A DNA stretch of 64,000 nt, from the NCBI GenBank assembly GCA_964579135.1, contig CAZOFD010000005.1, forward strand, positions 1 through 64,000, written 5' to 3'. Position numbers and translations under genes: made by a program. Source of the DNA: CAG-390 sp964579135 (GTDB lineage Bacteria; Bacillota; Clostridia; Oscillospirales; CAG-272). Numbering within the stretch: position 1 is the stretch's first letter; the number at the start of each line of letters is the position of its first letter. Shown here one piece after another: positions 43,450-52,595 of the stretch. The notes under the pieces are model-generated. The model worked only from the letters and a program-made list of their open reading frames with translations, made no database searches and was not told where the DNA came from.

Positions 43450-44613
43450 TTATATATCGAGCTTTTTCTCGGGTAAAAAATCAACGCCGAGGAGGGCGGC
43501 AACGGTCGCTCCGACGCGGTCGAAACCGAGAAACGTTCCGAGATTGCCGCATTTTAAGCCGTTGCCGATCGCCACAAGCGGAACGTATTCGCGCGTATGG
43601 TCGAACGTTGCGGTAAATCGCGGGTCGCACCCGTGGTCGGCGGTGATAAACAGCGCGTCGTCCGCACTTAGGAGCGGGATAAATTCCCCGAGCCATGCGT
43701 CGAATCGTGAGAGGGCGGCGGCATAGCCGTCCGCGTCGCGGCGATGCCCGTATAGCGTGTCGAAATCGACGAGATTAACGAAGCACAGCCCGTGAAAATC
43801 GCGTTTCGCGATTTCCGCGGTAAGCGCCGTCCCTTCGTCGTTGTCGGCGGTGGGGTGGCTTTCGCTAAGTGAGCGACCGGCAAAAATATCTCCGATCTTA
43901 CCGACGCCGATGCAGTCGAGTCCCGCCTCGCACAGTGCGTCGAGCAGGGTTTTGCCGGGCGGCTCGAGCGCAAAGTCGTGCCTGCCTGCGGTGCGGTAAT
44001 AATTGCCCGGGCAACCCGCAAAAGGGCGAGCGATAACCCGACCGACGGCGTGTTCGCCGCAAAGGATCTCGCGCGCCGTGCGGCAAAGCGAGTAAAGCTC
44101 GTCGAGCGGTATCACGTCGCGATGTGCGGCTATCTGAAAAACGCTGTCGGCAGAGGTATAAACGATCGGCTTTCCCGTTGCCGTATGTTCCTCGCCGAAA
44201 TCGTTTATAACGGCAGTGCCCGAATACGGCTTGTTGCAGAGCACGCCCTTTTTTATCCTTGCGCAAAACGCGTCGATCACCTCGGGCGGGAATCCGTCGT
44301 GGTAAGTCGGCGGCGGCAGCGAACTGCGTATTCCCACGATCTCGCGGTGCCCTGTCAGCGTGTCTTTGCCCGCGGACACCTCACGCAAGCGACAAAGTGC
44401 GGCGTGCGGTACGTCGCTTTTTTTGCGCGGAAGATAGTCGCAGCCGTCCGTTGCCCAAAGCCCCGCTTTGAGCAGATTCGGTATACGAAACGCCTCGGAG
44501 CGCGAGATACTTTTGAGGGTGTCTGCGCCGCAGTCTCCGTAAGCGGCGCTGTCGGGAGATTGACCTATTCCGAGGCTGTCGAGAACTATTAAAAATATCC
44601 TTTTTTTATACAT
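43450..44613 (-). CDS. deoB: phosphopentomutase DeoB
   Basis: Alkaline-phosphatase-fold mutase interconverting (deoxy)ribose 1- and 5-phosphate. IFLIVLDSLGIGQSPD near the N-terminus, GKDTLTGHREIVGI, then DFDTLYGHRRD and FITADHGCDP show the metal-binding residues. It has 387 residues. It works downstream of the DeoD phosphorylase, encoded about 23 kb away. It follows thiN by 25 bases on the same strand and may be read through from the long rpoZ-prkC unit. Confidence 0.95.
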   Translation of the reverse strand: MYKKRIFLIVLDSLGIGQSPDSAAYGDCGADTLKSISRSEAFRIPNLLKAGLWATDGCDYLPRKKSDVPHAALCRLREVSAGKDTLTGHREIVGIRSSLPPPTYHDGFPPEVIDAFCARIKKGVLCNKPYSGTAVINDFGEEHTATGKPIVYTSADSVFQIAAHRDVIPLDELYSLCRTAREILCGEHAVGRVIARPFAGCPGNYYRTAGRHDFALEPPGKTLLDALCEAGLDCIGVGKIGDIFAGRSLSESHPTADNDEGTALTAEIAKRDFHGLCFVNLVDFDTLYGHRRDADGYAAALSRFDAWLGEFIPLLSADDALFITADHGCDPRFTATFDHTREYVPLVAIGNGLKCGNLGTFLGFDRVGATVAALLGVDFLPEKKLDI

Positions 44614-44638
44614 TTTCGTTACCCGAAGGATCGCGGAT

Positions 44639-45265
44639 TTAAGCGTTGCGGCTTTCTATTACGTACACGCCGCCTTTTTTTACTTCTATCAGTGCGCAGT
44701 TGCCGGTTATTACGTTGCTTACGGCAAATTGGTGCGCGCGATACAGCGTGGCGTTTTTTAGCGGATATTTGCAACCGTGCAGTGTAACGCCCTTGACTTT
44801 TTCGTCAGCCGCCAAAACGGAGATATAGTCGAAGTCGCTTTTTCCTATCAGTTCCGAGGAAGAGCGCAAAAAGCGCACACGCGAGCCCCCGTCCGTCATA
44901 ACGGCGCGAACGCCGAGCGAAAGGAGCCTTTCCGTCAACGCGAAAGACGAGATAGTGTGGTCGAGCCTGCCCGAAAGCCCGCCGATGACGACGATATCCC
45001 GCGCACCCTCGTCAAGTGCGATCTGCACGGCGGCTTGCGCGTCGGTCACGCCTTTTTCGCAGGGAAGTTTTATCACTTGCGCGTCGCTCGGGATCTCGCA
45101 CTCGGGCATAGAGTCGAAATCTCCGACGACGACGCTCGGTTTTACGCCGAGTTTTTCGGCGTTTTTATATCCCGAATCGGCGGCGACGACGAGGTCTCCC
45201 TTTTCGGGGCTGCATTTTATGTATTGCGGAAAGATCTCTCCGCCGGTAAATACGTAAGCTCTCAT
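44639..45265 (-). CDS. thiN: thiamine pyrophosphokinase
   Basis: Makes thiamine diphosphate from thiamine and ATP. Typical motifs are VVAADSGYKNA, VVGDFDSMP, KGVTDAQAAVQ and GGLSGRLDHT, all in the N-terminal catalytic half; the C-terminal 80 residues are the beta-sandwich. The ATG at 45265, 3-4 bases after GGAG, gives 208 residues. It follows rsgA by 29 bases, as in B. subtilis apart from the missing rpe. Confidence 0.95.
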   Translation of the reverse strand: MRAYVFTGGEIFPQYIKCSPEKGDLVVAADSGYKNAEKLGVKPSVVVGDFDSMPECEIPSDAQVIKLPCEKGVTDAQAAVQIALDEGARDIVVIGGLSGRLDHTISSFALTERLLSLGVRAVMTDGGSRVRFLRSSSELIGKSDFDYISVLAADEKVKGVTLHGCKYPLKNATLYRAHQFAVSNVITGNCALIEVKKGGVYVIESRNA

Positions 45266-45294
45266 TTCTCCAAAACTCGGTGCGATTTTGCGTT

Positions 45295-46323
45295 TCAACC
45301 GCGACCGTTCTTTTTCCATTTCGGTTTTGTGCGCAGTGCGGCAAGCATAGAAAGATAGCTTGCGTGGCGCGAGCGCGAAACGTCGCCTCTTTCGAGAGCG
45401 GCAAGGATCTTGCAGCCGTCTTCTTTCGTGTGCGAGCAGTCGGGATAACGGCACTGCCCCGGGCAGGCTTCGAATTCGCGCATAGACGAAGCGAGCGCCT
45501 CAAGCGGCAAAAAATCGAAGTTTTCGAAGTCTACGAGCGAAAATCCCGGCGTATCGGCGAAAAATCCTCCGCCTACGGGGAACAGCTCGACTTGCCTTGT
45601 CGTATGTCGCCCTCTCTCCGTTTTGCGGCTGACCTCGCCCGAGGTCAATTGCAGGTGCGGAAATATCGAATTCATCAGCGTCGATTTACCCGCGCCCGAG
45701 GCTCCCGCGAAAGCGGCAACGCGCCCGCAAAGCTTTTCCCGAACAAAGTCTGCGAAAGGCTCGACCCCCTCTCCCGTTTTGCACGAGAGGACGAAAGTCG
45801 GATAATAAGCGGAGAGGTATATCTGCCGCAGTTCCTCCGCGCGAGCTCTGTCAAGCTCGCATTTTCCTATGATTATCGCACATTCGATCCCTCGATATTC
45901 CGCCGCGCAAAGAATCCTGTCGATGGTATCCGCGGCAGGGGCGGGCGAAGCGGCGGCGCAGGCAACGAAAAGCAAATCGAGGTTTGCCATCGGCGGTCGT
46001 ATAAGAGAATTTTTGCGAGGTAATGTCGTCTCTATTGCCGCCTCCGGCACTCCCGAGGGGTCTTTTTTCGGCTCGACCCCGTTTTCGGTGCGGATAAACG
46101 ACGCGTCCGTGTACGATATAACGACGTCGTCTCCCGCAAGCAGCCGTCCGTCGCTTTTACTTGCGGCGCGCGCGCGGCAATTCAAGGTCTGCCCCGCGAG
46201 CGGCGATGCGGCGGAAAGGCGCCCGTCTTTTGCCGCATCCGTGTGGCGCGCCTCGTCAACGGCGGAAACGGTGTACAGCCCTCCGACTCCGCGCAATATT
46301 TTTGCATAAGTTTTGTATTCCAT
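45295..46323 (-). CDS. rsgA: ribosome small-subunit GTPase RsgA (CpgA)
   Basis: Circularly permuted GTPase that checks 30S maturation. An OB-fold region (about 1-110) is followed by the GTPase in G4-G1-G3 order: G1 GASGAGKST (207-215) and G3 DTPG (257-260). The zinc motif is C291-x4-C296-x-H298-x5-C304. At the G4 position, where NKxD or TKxD is expected, the sequence is IIGKCELD: G153-K154-C155-E156, lacking both Asn and Asp. It has 342 residues. The ATG at 46323 lies one base after the prkC stop (TGATATG) without a visible ribosome-binding site, so translation is probably coupled. Confidence 0.94.
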   Translation of the reverse strand: MEYKTYAKILRGVGGLYTVSAVDEARHTDAAKDGRLSAASPLAGQTLNCRARAASKSDGRLLAGDDVVISYTDASFIRTENGVEPKKDPSGVPEAAIETTLPRKNSLIRPPMANLDLLFVACAAASPAPAADTIDRILCAAEYRGIECAIIIGKCELDRARAEELRQIYLSAYYPTFVLSCKTGEGVEPFADFVREKLCGRVAAFAGASGAGKSTLMNSIFPHLQLTSGEVSRKTERGRHTTRQVELFPVGGGFFADTPGFSLVDFENFDFLPLEALASSMREFEACPGQCRYPDCSHTKEDGCKILAALERGDVSRSRHASYLSMLAALRTKPKWKKNGRG

Positions 46324-46324
46324 A

Positions 46325-48493
46325 TCAGTGCGTCGGTGTGTGTGTGTTTCGACGGATGCTTTCGTCGTCACCGCCGAGGTAGGGCACCATACCGCTCGCC
46401 GTTTCTTCGTTGCCGAGGCTGACCGTAAGTTCGACGTATAGACTGTCGACGCCGGTGTAGAGCACCTCGGAGCCGTTCGGCGATTGCGCGACAACGGTGC
46501 CTGCGGGCAACGCGCTTGCAATATACGTGATTTTACCGACGGTAAGACCCGCGTGCTCGAGTACGGCGCGCGCGTTTTCGACGTTGTAGTTCAGTACGGA
46601 GGGTACAGTGACCGGGTTGCCGCGGTAGTCGCTGCCGCCGCTGACGGTCAACGTAACGTTGCCGCCGCTTGCTTTGACCTCTTCAAGCGTTTCGGGCGAC
46701 TGCTTTAAAACGCGCGATACTTCGACGTCGCTCCTTACGGTTACGACGGTAACGGTAAGGCTGTGATTTTTAAGAATATTTACGGCTTCGTTTTCGGTAA
46801 GACCGACAACGTAAGGGTATACCGCTATCTCCCCCGTTTCGCCGCGACTTATAACGAGTTCGATGCGCGACGTCATCGGGTCGACGTCGGAGCCCGCTTC
46901 GAGCGATTGCGATATAATCGTGCCCACGGGCAGGGGCGAGCGCGTGTAGGTTACGGTGCCCCAATCGAGCCCGACTTGTTCAAGCAGCTTTTTCGCTTCG
47001 CTTTCGGTTTTGAGCTCGAGCGAGGGAACGGTAACGGTTTCGTCCTCGGTTCTGCGACTGACGTACAGCGTGACGGTGCTGCCGACGGGCACTGAGGCTC
47101 CGGCTGAGGGTTCGGTATATATAACGAGTCCGCGCGGGACGGTCGTATATTCGACGTATTCGACTTTTACCGCGAATTTGCGCGCTCTGAGCTCGGTTTG
47201 CGCCTGTCTGTATTCGACAACGGTATAGTCGTCGAGAACCACGGTCTCCTCTCCGAGGCTGACAGTCAAAGTGACGCTGCACGGTATTCTTCGCGAGGCG
47301 TTGCCTTGCGGAGTTTGAGACATTATAACGCCGGCGGGGACGTCGCTTGAGTATACGTATTCGACGGTAACGGAAAATCTCGAGTCAAAGCCGAGTTCGG
47401 CGACGGAATTTTCGCCCACGTAGGTCGCGCCGACGACGCTCGGCACCTTAACGCTTTCACTTTTTATACCGATTATGCTGAGGTTGTCGAGCACGTAAAA
47501 TCCCGCTACGAGCCCCACGAAGAGCAATGCGAACGAAACGCCGAGAACTATCGGAATAAACGAGCGGCTCGCGGGATTTTGCTTGCGGTTCTTTTCCGAT
47601 CGCTTTATTTTGGCGAGCTTTTTCGGAGAGGTGACCGCGGCAAATCTGTTACGTCGCAGCTTCCTCAGCTCGACAAACATATCGGTTGCGGTCTGATATC
47701 TGTTTTGCGGGTCTTTTTCCATCGCGTAAAGGATAAATTGCTCAAGCCCGCGCGGGATCGAGCGATTCAGCCTTTTCGGCGGAACGGGGGCGTCGTGTAT
47801 ATGCATCATTACGACGGACACGGGACGCTCGTCGTCAAAAGGCAGGGTACCGGTCGCCATTTCGTAAAGCATAACGCCGAGCGAATAGAGGTCGGCACGC
47901 GAGTCGGACGGTTTGCCCTCGCCTTGTTCGGGGCTGATGTAGTATACCGTTCCTATGGCACTGTCGGATATCGTGGCGGCGTCGCTGCCCTCGGGCAACT
48001 GCGCGATCCCGAAATCGGTTACTTTGATGTAACCGCCTTTCAGAAGCATAATGTTTTGCGGTTTGATATCTCTGTGTATTATACCTTTCGAGTGCGCGTG
48101 GTCGAGGGCGGAGAGGATCTGCTCGGTAAAAGACACTATCTCGGAGAACGAGAGCACGTCGCGCTTGTCCATATACTCTCGCAGAGATATACCGTCGATA
48201 TATTCCATAACGATATACTTGTATTCCCCGTTGAACGACACGTCGCGTATTCCGACGATGTTCGGGTGCGAGAGCATCGAGACCGCTTTGGACTCGTTGA
48301 CGAAGCGGCGGCACGCCTCTTCGTCGTTGGCTGCCTCTTCGTTAAGCAGTTTCAGCGCGACGACGGATCCGTCGGAAAGATCGGTCGCGCGGAAAACGGC
48401 AGCCATTCCCCCGACCCCGAGAAGCTGGTCGATACGATATTTGCCGTCAAACGTTAATCCGACGAGTTTTATATATTTATCTACGTTGTTCAT
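46325..48493 (-). CDS. prkC: PASTA-domain Ser/Thr protein kinase
   Basis: Hanks-type membrane kinase. Residues 15-280 are the kinase domain: glycine loop LLGVGGMAAVF, K48 in VALKLL, HRD at 140-142 and DFG at 160-162. One transmembrane helix is at about 313-335. About five PASTA repeats follow outside the cell, opening with VKVPSVVG and separated by about 65-70 residues. PASTA repeats sense peptidoglycan fragments or lipid II. prpC is upstream and rsgA downstream; in B. subtilis the kinase phosphorylates CpgA (RsgA), consistent with this order. Confidence 0.96.
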   Translation of the reverse strand: MNNVDKYIKLVGLTFDGKYRIDQLLGVGGMAAVFRATDLSDGSVVALKLLNEEAANDEEACRRFVNESKAVSMLSHPNIVGIRDVSFNGEYKYIVMEYIDGISLREYMDKRDVLSFSEIVSFTEQILSALDHAHSKGIIHRDIKPQNIMLLKGGYIKVTDFGIAQLPEGSDAATISDSAIGTVYYISPEQGEGKPSDSRADLYSLGVMLYEMATGTLPFDDERPVSVVMMHIHDAPVPPKRLNRSIPRGLEQFILYAMEKDPQNRYQTATDMFVELRKLRRNRFAAVTSPKKLAKIKRSEKNRKQNPASRSFIPIVLGVSFALLFVGLVAGFYVLDNLSIIGIKSESVKVPSVVGATYVGENSVAELGFDSRFSVTVEYVYSSDVPAGVIMSQTPQGNASRRIPCSVTLTVSLGEETVVLDDYTVVEYRQAQTELRARKFAVKVEYVEYTTVPRGLVIYTEPSAGASVPVGSTVTLYVSRRTEDETVTVPSLELKTESEAKKLLEQVGLDWGTVTYTRSPLPVGTIISQSLEAGSDVDPMTSRIELVISRGETGEIAVYPYVVGLTENEAVNILKNHSLTVTVVTVRSDVEVSRVLKQSPETLEEVKASGGNVTLTVSGGSDYRGNPVTVPSVLNYNVENARAVLEHAGLTVGKITYIASALPAGTVVAQSPNGSEVLYTGVDSLYVELTVSLGNEETASGMVPYLGGDDESIRRNTHTPTH

Positions 48494-48528
48494 AGTTATA
48501 GTATTCTATCTCAAGTTCCGTGGTATTC

Positions 48529-49305
48529 TCAAAGATCGACGATGATAATGGTAACGTTATCGGCGCCGCCGGCTTCGTTTGCTTCGCGCACGAGCTTTTC
48601 CACCCTTGCTTCGATGGGTAACGCTTCGCTTACGATATTGCAGATAACGGTGTCGTCGAGCATTCCCGACAGCCCGTCGGAGCAGAGCAGATAAGAGTGG
48701 AGCTCGCCCTCCGCGGACGGAGTTGCGTCCACCGATATTATGTCCGCGCAGATGTCTTCGTCCGAGCCTATTGCACGCGTGATAACGTTTTTGATCGGAG
48801 AATTTTTTGCCTCCTCGGCAGAAAGCTTTCCTATGTCTATAAGGTGCTGAACGTACGAGTGATCGCGTGAGATTTGGCGGATAGTGCCGTTTTTGATCTC
48901 GTACGCGCGGCTGTCTCCGATGTTTAGGCAAAAAGCGTCTTTGCCGTCGACTATCAGCATAGCAACGAGAGTCGTGCCCATTCCGTCAAGGCTGCCGTCG
49001 AATTTTTCATCGGCTTCGCGCAGAACGGCGCTGTTGGCGTCGCGTGCGGAATGAGCCAGTGCGCGGCGCAGATTTTGCGGTGACAGATCGAGCGGTTGGT
49101 CCGAAAAATCGGGCGTCAATCTTTCCCGAACGCCGTCGGAAAAGGCTTCTATCGCGGTTTCCGCGGCACGCGCGCCGCCGCGCGCACCGCCCATACCGTC
49201 GCATACGACGAGCAGCGTTACGCCGGGGTGAATCGCGTATATTCCGAAGCGGTCTTGATTTTCATACCGCTGCATACCAATATCCGTCTTTCCGTAAAAT
49301 TTCAT
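48529..49305 (-). CDS. prpC: PP2C-family Ser/Thr phosphatase
   Basis: Metal-dependent phosphatase that reverses the PASTA kinase. YENQDRFGIY, VVCDGMGGARGG, LNIGDSRAY and GGADNVTIIIVD are the PP2C metal and phosphate motifs. The 258-residue length is normal, with no membrane helix. The AGAGGAG ribosome-binding site is about ten bases before the ATG. It directly precedes prkC. Confidence 0.95.
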   Translation of the reverse strand: MKFYGKTDIGMQRYENQDRFGIYAIHPGVTLLVVCDGMGGARGGARAAETAIEAFSDGVRERLTPDFSDQPLDLSPQNLRRALAHSARDANSAVLREADEKFDGSLDGMGTTLVAMLIVDGKDAFCLNIGDSRAYEIKNGTIRQISRDHSYVQHLIDIGKLSAEEAKNSPIKNVITRAIGSDEDICADIISVDATPSAEGELHSYLLCSDGLSGMLDDTVICNIVSEALPIEARVEKLVREANEAGGADNVTIIIVDL

Positions 49306-49359
49306 TTTTTACCGTTTGCTCCTCTGCTATGAGCGTTTTTCGTTTTTTCGATCTTGCGT

Positions 49360-50430
49360 TTATTCCCGATCTTGATCTTTATCCATCGCAGCCCGGCGCA
49401 GTTGCCCGCACGAGGCGTTTATATCGGGTCCGAGCGTTCGCCGCACGGTCGCGCGTATTCCGCGCCGTTCGAGTTCGGCGGCAAAATTCGCGATATCGCC
49501 TCGACTCGGAGGCGTAAGTCCCGTCTCTTTAACCGGGTTGACGGGGATGAGGTTGACGTGTATCGGGAACGATTCGCCGCGGCGTCGCATAGCTCCGTTT
49601 AGGAGCGAGGCAAGTGCGCGCGCGTCGGAAACGGCGGAGTTTTCGCCCGATATCAACGTATATTCGAAAGACATTCGTCTACCGCACTCAAGGCAGTATT
49701 CGCGGCAGGCGCTCAAAAGTTCGTCAAGCCCCCAACGGCGGTTAACGGGCATAATCCTGCTCCTCGCTTCGTCGTTGTGCGCGTGAAGCGAAAGCGAAAG
49801 CGTTATGGGCAGTCGCTCCGCGGCGAGTTTGCGTATTCCGTCTACGTGCCCGCAGGTCGAAAGTGAGATGTGGCGATATCCTATACGTATACCGCGCGGG
49901 TCGTTGACGAGGCGAAGAAATTTAAGAACGTTGTCGAAATTATCGAGAGGCTCGCCGATTCCCATCATAACGACGTTGTCGATGCGCTCGCCGCTGTCGG
50001 CGGAGGCGGCGACCACCTGCCCCAAAATCTCGCCGGCACCGAGGTCGCGTATCTTGCCGCCGATGGTCGAGGCGCAAAACGCGCACCCCATTCGACAACC
50101 TACCTGAGACGATATGCACAGGGTGTTCCCGTGGCGATAGCGCATAAGCACGCTTTCTATGCAGTTGCCGTCGTACAGACGAAAAAGATATTTTACGGTG
50201 CCGTCGATCTTGCTCGTCAACTTCGTTTCGACCTTTGGCAAACGAAAAGGAACTGCGTTTGTGAGTTTGTCCGCGGTCTTTTTCGATATATTCGACATTT
50301 TTTGCGGAGAGATGCCGCGGTGCAACGCGGGGAATATTTGCCCTGCGCGGTATCTCGGCTCGCCGAGCTCCGTGAGCAGTTCGGATAATTCTTCGAACGA
50401 GAGGGAAAGCAGGTCTTTATCTGTTGTCAT
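49360..50430 (-). CDS. rlmN: 23S rRNA/tRNA adenine-C2 methyltransferase RlmN
   Basis: Radical SAM enzyme making m2A2503 in 23S rRNA and m2A37 in tRNA. The cluster motif is CRMGCAFC (C112, C116, C119), followed by the GEPLDNFDNV SAM-binding region and the C-terminal methyl-carrying Cys in INASCGQLR. The ATG at 50430 gives 356 residues; the open frame farther upstream is overlapping rsmB sequence. It begins five bases after the rsmB stop. Confidence 0.95.
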   Translation of the reverse strand: MTTDKDLLSLSFEELSELLTELGEPRYRAGQIFPALHRGISPQKMSNISKKTADKLTNAVPFRLPKVETKLTSKIDGTVKYLFRLYDGNCIESVLMRYRHGNTLCISSQVGCRMGCAFCASTIGGKIRDLGAGEILGQVVAASADSGERIDNVVMMGIGEPLDNFDNVLKFLRLVNDPRGIRIGYRHISLSTCGHVDGIRKLAAERLPITLSLSLHAHNDEARSRIMPVNRRWGLDELLSACREYCLECGRRMSFEYTLISGENSAVSDARALASLLNGAMRRRGESFPIHVNLIPVNPVKETGLTPPSRGDIANFAAELERRGIRATVRRTLGPDINASCGQLRRAAMDKDQDRE

Positions 50431-50435
50431 ATCCG

Positions 50436-51755
50436 TTAAGCCTTTTTGGTGAGTTTTGCAATAAAAAATCCGTCGGCGCCGTGAACGTCGGGCGTGAGCG
50501 TTATTTGACCGTCGCAACTCAACTCTCCGACCGTGAAAGGAGTGAGAGAAAAGTTTTCGTGACGGGCAAGAAAATCCGCCACGACGTCTTCGTTCTCGCG
50601 CTTCAGCAAAGTGCAGGTCGAATAAACGAGGCAGGAGCCGACGGCAAGCGCACGGCTCGCGGATTCGAGTATGGCGCGTTGCGTTTGCGGCAACGATGAC
50701 GTCGCGTTCGGCGACCGATACCTTATCTCGGGTTTTTTCGATATCACTCCGAAGCCGGAACACGGCACGTCGCAAAGAACGCGATCGAAACGCCCGTCGA
50801 ATTCGGCGCAGCGTATCGACGAATCGCGCTCGCGGGTCTTTATAACGTTTATGCCGAGCTTTTTCGCGCCGCGTTCGATCAGCGGCAATTTCGACGCGTG
50901 CAGATCGCAGGCGACTATCTCGCCTTTGTTTTGCATCATCAGCGCCGACGAAAAGGTTTTTGTTCCCGGGCACGAGCAAACGTCGAGCATAGCGTTGCCC
51001 GGGGCGGGGGCGAGTGCGCAAACGCATATCTGCGACGCCTCGTCTTGTACGAAACAGAGCCCCTCGTCTATTTCCCCGGGCAGACCCGCGCCGGGCGCGA
51101 GCCTGAGACCGAAAGGCGAAAAACGCGTTTTTTCGGCGGATATGCCGCGCTCGGCAAGGCGCGATGCCAATTCGTCGCGACTTATGCGCTCGGTGTTTAC
51201 GCGCAGGGTCAGTCTGTTCTCGCGTTCAAACGACGCGAGCAAACGGGCTGTCCGTTCGCTGCCGAAGTCGGATATAAGAGCGCGAACAAGGTCTCCGTTT
51301 ACCGAATATTTAATAGAAAGGAAGGAAATTTCGTTTTTGCGGGGGATCTCTATCTCGCTTCCACGACGTATGTATTCGCGCAAGACCGCGTTTACGAACC
51401 CCCGACAAGATGGTCGCGCGAGGGCTACCGTTTCGTTTACCGCGGCGTGAGTCGGTATCTTGTCCGCATAAGCAAGCTGATATATGCCGAGCATTATCGT
51501 CAAAAGCACGTCTCGGTCGAGTTTTCGCACGTTTCTGTCCGTCAGGCGGGAAGCGACGTATTCGAGCGTAAGGTAACGTTCCGCCACGCCGCAAACGAGG
51601 CGGTTCATAAGCGCACGGTCGGCGCCTTCGATGCCGGTGCGTTTTACCGCGGCGTCCGTTAAAATGTTGGAATATCCGCCGTCCCCGCCGTCAAACGACA
51701 TTTTGAGAAGAACGTCGAGCGCAAGGCGGCGCGGATTCGCTTGTTTTTTGCTCAT
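50436..51755 (-). CDS. rsmB: 16S rRNA (cytosine967-C5)-methyltransferase RsmB
   Basis: An N-terminal NusB-like helical domain (about 1-140) is followed by a Fmu-type methyltransferase: LDVCSCPGTKTF as SAM loop, DVPCSGFGV with the first catalytic Cys, and YSTCTL with the second. The 439-residue length is normal. It lies between the YugP-like gene and rlmN. Confidence 0.95.
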   Translation of the reverse strand: MSKKQANPRRLALDVLLKMSFDGGDGGYSNILTDAAVKRTGIEGADRALMNRLVCGVAERYLTLEYVASRLTDRNVRKLDRDVLLTIMLGIYQLAYADKIPTHAAVNETVALARPSCRGFVNAVLREYIRRGSEIEIPRKNEISFLSIKYSVNGDLVRALISDFGSERTARLLASFERENRLTLRVNTERISRDELASRLAERGISAEKTRFSPFGLRLAPGAGLPGEIDEGLCFVQDEASQICVCALAPAPGNAMLDVCSCPGTKTFSSALMMQNKGEIVACDLHASKLPLIERGAKKLGINVIKTRERDSSIRCAEFDGRFDRVLCDVPCSGFGVISKKPEIRYRSPNATSSLPQTQRAILESASRALAVGSCLVYSTCTLLKRENEDVVADFLARHENFSLTPFTVGELSCDGQITLTPDVHGADGFFIAKLTKKA

Positions 51756-51768
51756 ATTGCGAAAAGCC

Positions 51769-52479
51769 TCAGTCGCGTTTGCGCCCGCCCGCTATGAGCA
51801 AAAGACGCAATATCTGCAGGAGCGATACCGCAAGTGCGGCAACGTACGTCAAGGCGGCGGCGGAAAGCACTTTTTTCGCACCATCAAGCTCCTCTTCGGT
51901 AAACCTTCCGTCGGCTTTCAGCGCGGCAAGCGCACGGCGTGATGCGTTGAACTCCACGGGAAGCGTGATAAGCTGAAAACAAGCGGCGGTTGCGAAAGCC
52001 AATATGCCGCAGTACATAAGCGCGGAACCGAAAACTCCGGACTCGGCAAACCCCGAGATCAAAAGTCCGACCAAAAACAGGGGCATTGCGAGATTAGAGG
52101 CGAAATTGCAAACCGGGATAGCGGCGGCACGAAGCTTTATCGGGGCATAGCCCTCGGCATATTGAAGCGCGTGCCCCGCTTCGTGTGCGGCAACGCCGAC
52201 GGCGGCTGCAGACCTACCCTCCGCTACCGACGGAGAGAGAAATACGGTGCGGTTGCGCGGGTCGTAGTGATCCGTTAACTCGCCGTTTACGTGCCCGAAC
52301 GCAACGTTTTGCACTCCGCCGGCTTCGAGCACCGCTTGGGCGGCTTCACGCCCGCTGACGGCGCGGGACGTGGATATAGCGGAATATTTTGAAAAAACGG
52401 TTTTTACTTTGATCTGCGCCCAAAGCGAGATCAAAAATCCGATGATAACGAGTATATACGTTGCGTCGTACCAAAACAT
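51769..52479 (-). CDS. YugP-type membrane zinc metallopeptidase
   Basis: The 236-residue protein has hydrophobic helices at its start and in the C-terminal half and the zinc motif HEAGHALQYAEGY near residue 98. DHYDPRNRTVFLSPSV is typical of the family. The protease role is predicted from the motif; substrates are unknown. It lies between fmt and rsmB, where many clostridia also encode it. Confidence 0.88.
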   Translation of the reverse strand: MFWYDATYILVIIGFLISLWAQIKVKTVFSKYSAISTSRAVSGREAAQAVLEAGGVQNVAFGHVNGELTDHYDPRNRTVFLSPSVAEGRSAAAVGVAAHEAGHALQYAEGYAPIKLRAAAIPVCNFASNLAMPLFLVGLLISGFAESGVFGSALMYCGILAFATAACFQLITLPVEFNASRRALAALKADGRFTEEELDGAKKVLSAAALTYVAALAVSLLQILRLLLIAGGRKRD

Positions 52480-52595
52480 ATCGTATTTTCCTTTACTTTT
52501 TCAGATAGCTTTTTGCGTCGTCGGGGCATCGCGGCGTGCCTTGCGACGCACCGCCGTCGGGTGCGGGGCTCGCCGTGCGGCGTTTTCGCGTTCCG

